NCBI RefSeq assembly: GCF_022965805.1
Contig: NC_133101.1
Location: 44,987,642 to 45,051,641, forward strand
Reading direction: 5' to 3'
Source of the DNA: Primulina eburnea
Taxonomy: Eukaryota; Streptophyta; Magnoliopsida; Lamiales; Gesneriaceae
DNA length: 64,000 nucleotides
Program-made: the position numbers and the translations under genes
Notes under the pieces: generated by a model
The model's input: the letters and a program-made list of their open reading frames with translations, nothing else
Told to the model about the DNA's origin: nothing
Database searches by the model: none
Part shown: positions 56,798 through 64,000 of the stretch, piece by piece
How the letters are laid out: every line of letters starts with the position of its first letter
Numbering within the stretch: position 1 is the first letter of the stretch

Positions 56798-57989
56798 TGT
56801 AGAGATCGGGAAAGAGTTTAGAGGGGGGTGAATGAACTATTTCAAATTTTCTTATTTAAAATAGGTTTTTCAAACGTTTTTAGGCGGTTGAAAATTCTTT
56901 CTCAAACCGTTGGAAACTTGAACCACTGATGAGAGCGGAAAACGGTTCACAATTTCCAATGACAGTTCAAACACTTATAGTCAACTTAACAAATTTGCGG
57001 TTGAAAAAGTAAGATCTTAAGATAAGTAAATAACCCAAAATTTTTATGGATGTTCGGAGATTGAATACTCCTACGTCACCCCTTCTTCCTTTTCCAGGAA
57101 GGGTTCCATTAATAGATTTTGGCTTTACAACGTAATTGCAAACATCCCACTCCAATCAGGACTTATCACACTGCCTGTATTGGAACTCTTAGTGATCACT
57201 TTGCACTTCTGGAAATTAAGAACACTAAGTTCACCAGATAACAAGACTAGATCAAATAACCAAAAGGTCACCAATGAGATTAAACGGTTTAGAGTGAGTA
57301 GCACAAAAATGATCCTAAGATGATCAAATGATTTGCTGTGAAAAACGTGCTGATTGAGCGAAGAAGTATGTGTTCTTTTAGGAGCGCTCGGAGATCATTT
57401 AAGTATGCAAGCAAGCTGATTATCCTGTTATAAATTCGAGAGACATTTAGCAAGCATACACTTCCGTTAATATACACGATTTCCTTAATGGTCGGAAAGG
57501 ACATAGCAACGTTAACCTGATTCTCTGAATAGATGATTCTTTGTCGTCTTTATGAGCATTAAATGTTTTTTAATGAACGCATTTAATCTTCCTTTTTCTC
57601 AACATCGTTCTGAAGAGCTTTTCCTAAGAAGTTCATTTTATAGTAACTGTATTTAACATCAAAACATGACGTCTATACTTGGTCTCCTTCCTTTGGGATA
57701 GACTAAATAATGCGGATCAATCTTGGAACAGATGTATATACATTGACTCCAAGATGGTGTAATACTTTGAATGTATTAAGCCGGTCAGAGAATATTTATG
57801 AGCAATAAGTAGTCCTTCTTAAATGATCCGGTTCTGATAGACGGTTGAAACTCGCCGGTTAAAAAGATATATCAGTGGATGAACATTGCGGTTGAACTGA
57901 TGCATATCTCATTTACCAACCGTAGTTGGTTTCAAGCTGACCTGTCTTTGTCATACACCAAAATTCTTGGGAATAATATTTTCTTAACA
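56798..57989 (-). repeat. 3' LTR of copia 3 (1192 bp)
   Basis: The minus strand begins TGTTAAGAAAATATT at 57989 after a polypurine tract. It ends GATCTCTACA at 56798, preceded by 'ttcacccccc' text as in copia 2. Low similarity to the copia 1 and 2 LTRs apart from this 3' end. Confidence 0.8.
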
Positions 57990-58002
57990 ATTTCCCTCTT
58001 TT
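57990..58002 (-). other. Polypurine tract of copia 3
   Basis: The minus strand has AAAAAGAGGGAAAT after 'gtcatcacc', immediately before the LTR start. It is the same motif layout as in copia 2. Confidence 0.8.
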
Positions 58003-58165
58003 TGGTGATGACAAAACCTGGCTGTAGAGCTAAGCAACATAGTAATTTTGACGAAGATATAGGGAGGTGAAAAAATATTTTATTTCATTAAGATAATGAA
58101 ATTACAGTTAAGAGAGTAAACAATTTGTAATACGAAAGTTTGCAACAAAATTTTCTTTGGACCTT

Positions 58166-60783
58166 TTACTTTGATCCACTGATTTTTGCCTTTTCTTCCT
58201 GTTCTTTTAATTCATGCAATTGCTTCATGACAGATATTTCTGCTTCTTGAATTGCCTTTTGACGCTCTCTTTCCCCCTTTTTGACATCACCATGAACAAG
58301 AAATTCCATGATCTCGGCAAGCTGAGCACCTTCCGCATCGAGGCGTTGTTCCAATTTTTTTTGGAAACGTGTGATTTGATCCGATAAACCAAGGCATGTG
58401 TTAAGATGGGCAGAATTATGTTTAGTTTTTGAAAGAGAGAGACTTGTTTCCATGGTGGAGAGATCATTTCGGAAGGCAGTCTTGACTGATTGAAAGTCTT
58501 CCTTGATTGATCGAAAGTCTTCCATGAGATCAAATTGTTTTCTATTGAGAGCCAAAATAGATTGATCCATGGTGATTAATCTTGTCAGAATTTACTGTTG
58601 GCAATCTTCCTCTTGATCTACTTGTTCTTCAGGTTCTCCTTCTTCATATAGTAACCTGTTTTGGAAAGAAACCAGTTGAGTAGGGGAAATTTTACCTGCA
58701 GCTTTTGATGGTTCTGGCTCAAGGAGTACATCCATAATGTTCTCAATAATCTGATCAATATTCTCAGTGGAGACAGAGCTTTTAGGCCGATTTCAGTTGG
58801 TGCTACAAGCTTTGTTGGCGAAGAATTTGATGGAGGAGAGTTTATATGCACCAAAAGTTTATTCAGCTTAGTTGTATGTATTTCCTTGGGGGATGACAAT
58901 AGCTGATTTGAAGGAGATTTTGGATCATCCTTGGTGGGAGAAGCTAGTGAAGAGACTGTTGTATCATCCCGAAAGGTGACAACTTTATCAAAGTCGGATA
59001 AAAATTTCTCTGCCTCATCAACAGAGACTTTTTGATCAGCTGAAGCATCTCGTGGAGGCAGTTGGGTAGAATTGTCCATTTCAGAGACTGTTGGAGACTC
59101 AGTTGGAATGTCGATGGCAATCTGAGGACTTTGTGTTTCTTCATTACCCGATTGAGTCGGCACAGTAAATATTGTTGAAGGCGGTTTAGTGCTTGTATCG
59201 GGAGAGATAGATGAGGAGTCCTTTGTAGAAGGGATGGTGTGAAAGTGTTCTGAACTCAAAATTTCATTTATATCCATCAGAGAATCGAACTTGCCCTGTT
59301 CAGTAGCGGCTGGAAGATTTAGATCATGTCGCATTTGAGCGACTCTCAGTGAGAGCGACAATGCGTCCATCTCAAGTTGAGAGATGACTGCCGAATCATC
59401 CTTGGCAGTAGGACAAAAAGGATCAAAATTATTTCTCTTCAATCGTATGATGATTCGGAGAGTACTTTCTTTCATTTGAAGTTCCAGAAAGTCACGTCGT
59501 TGAAGAGCGGTTTGAATATCAGCCGTTTCTGCCCTTTCCAAAATGGACCGTTCCAGCTTAGCAGCTGCTTTTATTTTTCCGGTTTCAAGTAGTGAATCAA
59601 AAGTTACAGTCGTCCGATACTGAACCCATTTATCAAATATCGTGATGTTTTTCTGAACAGCCTCATTCACACATTCGCTTGCGAGTACGATGGCCATATG
59701 AATTGCTTTGTTTCGAGGTGGGTTTTCAATCATCACCTGTTTGCCTTTATCTGAGGATAGAATGATGGGAACTCCAGAATAAGATAACTCAATTTCTGTC
59801 TCTGTAATTTTAATCCCTTTCAACTTAGTGGCATAGATTGCAGGGATTGGAGCAGGGACGAGAGGGGCAGAAATATGCTTGACAAGTTTGATCTTTACTG
59901 GTTTTGCAGTTCTCTTCTTCTTAAAGACTTGGGCAACTGGAACATCATCTTTGGATTCATCATCGGAGCTTGTTTTCAGAACCAGCCTCCTCTTTGTTTC
60001 CTTGGCAGTTGAAGCGGTTTTGAATGATTTCTTTTGTTTGACAAACTCTTCTCCGGTTTCAGTTTTGATGGAGACTATCTCCTCGGTCGGTCGATTCTTT
60101 TGGATAAATTTTTCCACCGATACCCAGGTGAAGAGCTTAGTTTTTCAACTTCAATCATATCAAACGGTTGAACCCTGGCATCAAGTAGCATATGGCAGAT
60201 TTGAACCGCAAAGCCTTGCGAATGATTCTCTTTATTGATCATGGCCACAAATATTCTGAAGAGAACGTCAGACCAGTTAACTTGCAAGTTGGATGAGATA
60301 ATGGCCATAACCAGAAATTTTTCTAAAGTGATTTTATCATAAGCAACGGCTTTGGCAAGCAATCCTTTGGCAAAAATATCTGCCAGCAGTCTGAATTCAA
60401 TCTTTACGTTCCGTTTTTGACAAGTTGGATGGGAGATTGGAGAGTCGGTGTCTGAGAAGGCATTACGCCATATATCAATATACCATTAGGCAGTGTAGAG
60501 AAATCAGTCACTCCTTCCGTTGGTAGGCTGAACAATTCAACAAACATCTTTTGTGTAAACAGAAGTTTTTTGTTTTGGACAACACAGATAATTTCGCCAT
60601 TCTTCATGTGGGCTCAAAGAATTCCTTTAGTAGTGTGTCTAAGTAGTTGAAGCGACAGCCCAGAAAAGAGCGAAGCCCAGATTGTTCAATTTTGCGAAAC
60701 ATGGCTTTCATTGATTTGTTGGGCATGGCAAATATGGACGCGAGGTTAAAAGCGACTGTATTCTGAGCAATCGAGGCAGCCAT
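58166..60783 (-). pseudogene. Sense extra ORF of copia 3
   Basis: Minus-strand ATG at 60781-60783 begins 'MAASIAQNTVAFNLASIF', then 'MFRKIEQSGLRSFLG', which aligns with 'MFQTSEKSGLRKFLE' of copia 2. A frameshift near 60610 continues in 60607-60404 ('VELFSLPTEGVTDFSTLP'), then 60362-60075 ('AIISSNLQVNWSDVLFRIF', 'SQGFAVQICHMLLDARV'). A long open part at 60117-58618 is Lys- then Ser/Thr/Pro-rich. 58570-58166 is a coiled-coil-like Lys/Glu/Gln-rich end ('RLDAEGAQLAEIMEFLVHG'). Overall plan matches copia 2. Function unknown. Confidence 0.75.
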
Positions 60784-61252
60784 TTTCCTGATTTATCGCG
60801 AGTGTTCGAACTTAGTACCTGCAGGTTAGATGAATATGCGATAGAATTTGTAATAGCAAGGTAAGCTCAGCACGGTTGCAAATGAAGAGTATGTATTTGC
60901 GGTTCAGATTATCACTAGTGAGTCCACGTGGAGGACTATTAGTGGAGAGTGTTTTGTAAATTTTGAACAACTTGGGCGGCGGTTAAAGAATTTATTTGAA
61001 TTTTCAAAAAGTGAAAGTTGTCACTTCAATCAGAGGCAGTAAAGAAGTTTTGCGTAATTTTTACGAGATGACGTGGAAGTCTCGTGCCCAAGTAAGATGA
61101 ACCGCATGAATAATGTAGTTAGAAGGAAACGTTTGAGAAACCAGGCTTAGACAGAAAGCCTCTTTAACTCCTAGTGACTGTCCATATGTGAGAGATCCTT
61201 TCATCTATAAATACATGTAGAGGGGTTAGTGTGGCAAACAAAGTATATCAAG
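60784..61252. promoter_or_regulatory. Intergenic region of copia 3 between divergent antisense and sense ORFs
   Basis: 469 bp. On the plus strand a TATAAATA box is at 61206-61213, 47 bp before the antisense ATG. Toward the sense extra ORF a CACGTG is at 60925-60930, 147 bp before its ATG, as in copia 2 (165 bp). A TGACGTGG lies near 61070. The layout suggests a bidirectional internal promoter; not proven. Confidence 0.45.
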
Positions 61253-61666
61253 ATGGCGAAGGCAGGCAGTTCAAGTGAGTCAGATTTTTTGAAAGAATTT
61301 ATGGCCTCGATGATAGCTTCTTGCAAGGCCGCTTTTGAAGATATCGTTTTTGAGAAGACGCTGGCAGTCTGGACAAAAGTTGAAGAGCTTCGGTCCTCCA
61401 TTGATGGAGGACTGGGCCTTACTGCTAAGGAGATGTCACTCCTGAAGAAATATCAGCGACTCCTTTATGTCGCTGATGCATCATACGCCTTCCCTGATGA
61501 TGGCATTTACCTCCTCATGCTCTTAATAGAGCAGAGGACTCTGAGGAAGATTGCTTCCTCAGATGACTTTTTACGTACCTCCATCGGAGAGCTGACCTCT
61601 TGGTTGCGAAAATGGTCGATGGCGGTAGAAGATGAAAGAAGGGATGTAAGATGCAAGATGTTTTAA
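61253..61666 (+). CDS. Antisense ORF of copia 3, 137 residues, unknown function
   Basis: ATG at 61253 ('MAKAGSSSESDFLKEF'), open to TAA at 61664-61666. The frame is uninterrupted even though all sense genes of copia 3 are broken. Predicted largely helical and charged: 'MIASCKAAFEDIVFEKTLA', 'MSLLKKYQRLLYVADASYA', 'IYLLMLLIEQRTLRKI', 'IGELTSWLRKWSMAVEDERR'. No signal peptide or zinc motif. The start was chosen because a TATAAATA box lies 47 bp upstream and the homology with copia 2 (49639-49867, minus) begins here. It ends about 95 bp from the convergent pol stop (61760). No family recognised. Confidence 0.55.
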   Translation: MAKAGSSSESDFLKEFMASMIASCKAAFEDIVFEKTLAVWTKVEELRSSIDGGLGLTAKEMSLLKKYQRLLYVADASYAFPDDGIYLLMLLIEQRTLRKIASSDDFLRTSIGELTSWLRKWSMAVEDERRDVRCKMF

Positions 61667-61759
61667 TGAAATATTTTTATTTTATATTACTGACTGTTTC
61701 TTTATATTTTCATTTATTTCCTGCAATACAAACCGAACAAACACAAGAACTAAAATAGA

Positions 61760-64000
61760 TTAAGATAAATCAATTAATCCAAGCATATTTCTAAAATGAG
61801 AAAACTTAGCCTCTGGTAAAGGTTTTGTGAAAATATCAGCCGTTTGTTGATCCGTATGAACATATTCGAGCCAAATTTCTTTCTTCATGATGTGTTCTCA
61901 GATAAAGTGATGTCTGATATCAATATGTTTTGTCCGAGAGTGCATAACTGGATTGTATGTGATTTCTATTGCGCTGGTGTAATTTTAAAAAATAGGTGAT
62001 TCAGTAGCTTGAATGCCGTAATCTTTTAATTGTTGTTGTATCCAAAGCATCTGAGCACAAAAACTTCCAGCCGCAAGGTATTCTGCTTCAGCGGTTGAAG
62101 TAGCAATTGATGTTTGTTTCTTACTGGGCCATGATATCAATCGTTCGCCTAAAAACTGACATGAACCGCTTGTACTCTTTCTGTCAAAATTTCACCCCAC
62201 ATAATCTGCATCTGAGTACCCTACAAGATTAAGACTTGAATCTTTGGGATACCAAAGACCCACATTAGCAGTTCTTTTAAGATATTTAAGAATGCGTTTA
62301 GCGGCTATCAAATGAGATTTCATAGGTTTAGCTTGAAATCGTGCACATAAACAAACCACAAACATAATGTCCGGTCGACTGGAAGTTAGGTAAAGCAAGG
62401 AACTAGTCAACCCTCCGTACAATTTTGTGTCACAGAGATTCCCCCTTTGTTTTTATCCAGCTTAATCGATGAACTCATTGGGGTGGAAGCTGAAGAGCAA
62501 TTTTCCATGCCGAATTTCTTTAGCATGTCTCTAGTTTATTTGGCTTGACTGATAAATATACCATCTTCAGACTGCTTGATTTGCAGTCCTAAAAAGTAAT
62601 TTAATTTTCCCATCATGCTCTTCTCAAATTGCTCTTGCATCATCTTGGAGAAACTTTCACATAGCTTAGGGTTAGTTGATCCAAAAATAATAACATCTAC
62701 ATATATTTGTACAAACAGTGAATGATCATTTTTTGAGAATTTAAACAGCGTTTTATCAGCCGTTCCGATTGTGAAACCATGCTCAATTAAGAAATTGGTT
62801 AAGGTGTCATACTATGCTCTCGGGGCCTGTTTTAGTCCATAAAGTGCTTTTTCAAGTTTGTAAACATGATCAGGGAGAATGTGATTGACAAAACCAAGTG
62901 GTTGTTCTACATGAAATTCTTAATTTAACAACCCATTCAAGGATGCAGATTTTTTAACATCAATTTGATATACCTTGAAGTCTTTAAATGCCGCAAAAGC
63001 TAAAAATATTCTAATGGCTTCTAACCTGGCTACATGGACAAAGGATTTATCAAAGTCTATACCTTCTTGTTTTTTATAGCCCTGAGCTACTAGTCTAGCC
63101 TTGTTTCTTATAATCAAACTATTTTCATCCATATTGTTTCTGAATACCCATCTAGTTCCAATTACATGAGTATTATTAGGCCGAGGAACTAGATGCCAAA
63201 CCTTACTTCTTTCAAACTGATTAAGTTCCTCCTGCATGGCCTCTATACAATTTGTGTCAAGTAGTGCATCATCAATTTTCTTAGGTTCTATCTTAGAGAC
63301 AAATGCAGCATATATAAATTCATTTATCATTTGATTTCTAGTTCTAAGAGGAGCAGTAGGGTTACAGATGACCAGCTCAAGTGGATGATCCTTTTTTCCA
63401 CTGGAGACATGGTCCATATGGATTTAACTCGGTTGGTTGAGTGATTTCTTCTTCTTGTTCCAAATCTCCCTCTATTTTGTACATTTGCAGTTGCTGGTTG
63501 TCTTCTGGTTCGTTCACTTGTTGAGTTTGTTCTTGAGCGGTTGGATTTTCTTTTGATATGCTTCCACCTGTTTTTCTCATATCTACTTCATCCTCACTGC
63601 TAGCTTTAAGGTTAGTAGCATCAAAATTATTTATTAAATCATGTATGCTGCTATTGCTATTGTCATGACATATAGATGACTCATCAAATACAATATGTAT
63701 GGATTCTTCAACAGTGAGAGTTCTTTGGTTATAAACTCTGTATGCTTTGCTTACTGCTGAATATCCTAAAAAGGTGCCATTATCAGCTTTAACATCAAAA
63801 GCGGTGAGATGTGTTTTGCCATTGATGTGAATGAAACACTTACAACCAAAGATGCGAAATTATCCAACTTCTGGATGCTTGCTGGTCCAAATTTCATATG
63901 GAGTTTTCTCATGATTTTTATTGATCATGGACCGGTTTCGAGTATAACAGGCTGTGTTAATGGCTTCGGCCCAAAACCTTTGTGAGATACCAGATTCGGC
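61760..64000 (-). pseudogene. Copia 3 pol: integrase C-terminus, RT and RNase H
   Basis: Minus strand from the window edge. Integrase end near 64000-63770 ('AEAINTACYTRNRSMI', 'TPYEIW', 'FLGYSAVSKAYRVYNQ'); Glu/Gln-rich linker 63580-63377; RT 63417-62920 ('[17 protein letters not shown]', '[20 protein letters not shown]', '[18 protein letters not shown]'). The active-site box is YVDV rather than YVDD (altered codon 62692-62694). RNase H from 62422 ('SRPDIMFVVCLCARFQ', 'YLKRTANVGLWYP', 'YSDADYVG') down to 'ADIFTKPLPEAKF' and a stop at 61760-61762. Several stops, for example near 62815. Confidence 0.88.

Larger units (their letters stand above)
56798..64000 (-). mobile_element. Copia 3: minus-strand SIRE/Maximus-type Ty1/copia element (5' part beyond window)
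   Basis: On the minus strand: integrase C-terminus (at 64000), RT, RNase H, antisense ORF, sense extra ORF, polypurine tract, 3' LTR (ending at 56798). The gene plan is identical to copia 2 but clearly diverged. The 5' LTR, gag and protease lie to the right of the window. The left flank next to the LTR is TAATT (possible TSD, other side not visible). Confidence 0.9.

Overview
The window is plant nuclear DNA, almost certainly from an angiosperm. It consists of nested LTR retrotransposons plus one integrated pararetrovirus (Caulimoviridae). I find no intact host gene, rRNA, tRNA or CRISPR array. The sequence is AT-rich. Every coding region carries stops or frameshifts, except a few short segments. 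From memory, the gag and extra-ORF proteins resemble elements abundant in Lamiales such as Gesneriaceae; this is an inference and I ran no search.

Layout: 1-2152 holds pieces of a Ty3/gypsy LTR (+) and of a second gypsy element (-). 2153-8749 is a stray LTR piece joined to a gypsy pol ('gypsy 1') and its 2.9 kb 3' LTR. 9169-10960 is the LTR and gag of 'copia 1'. It is interrupted by minus-strand 'gypsy E' (10961-16138), and a remnant of a copia extra ORF follows (16139-16927). 16928-18359 and 30115-31316 are two halves of one minus-strand gypsy LTR ('F'), split by complete 'gypsy A' (18360-30114, TSD TAACC). Gypsy A itself contains a 573-bp truncated LTR. 31317-39154 is 'gypsy B', which lacks its 5' LTR. 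39155-56719 is an endogenous caulimovirid split by complete 'copia 2' (43002-54443, TSD ATTTT). 56798-64000 is minus-strand 'copia 3', which runs off the window.

Gypsy A, B and 1 are chromodomain Ty3/gypsy elements of Tekay/Del type: order PR-RT-RNaseH-IN-chromodomain, tRNA-iMet primer site in A, LTRs near 3 kb. Copia 1-3 look like the SIRE/Maximus (Sirevirus) lineage. Copia 2 and 3 carry a large extra ORF between pol and the 3' LTR.

Three observations go beyond routine repeat annotation. (1) Gypsy A and B share a 195-201 bp segment between gag and pol that looks like an intron: GT/AG ends at matching positions, length divisible by three, an in-frame stop near its start, and exons that join in frame. 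Unspliced RNA would give Gag and spliced RNA Gag-Pol. (2) Copia 2 and copia 3 both carry a short antisense ORF between pol and the sense extra ORF, with a TATA box about 50 bp upstream. The two genes diverge from one intergenic region that has a G-box at a similar distance from the sense ATG. (3) The gypsy E LTR carries seven GCGCATATGCGC-type palindromes just upstream of its TATA tract.
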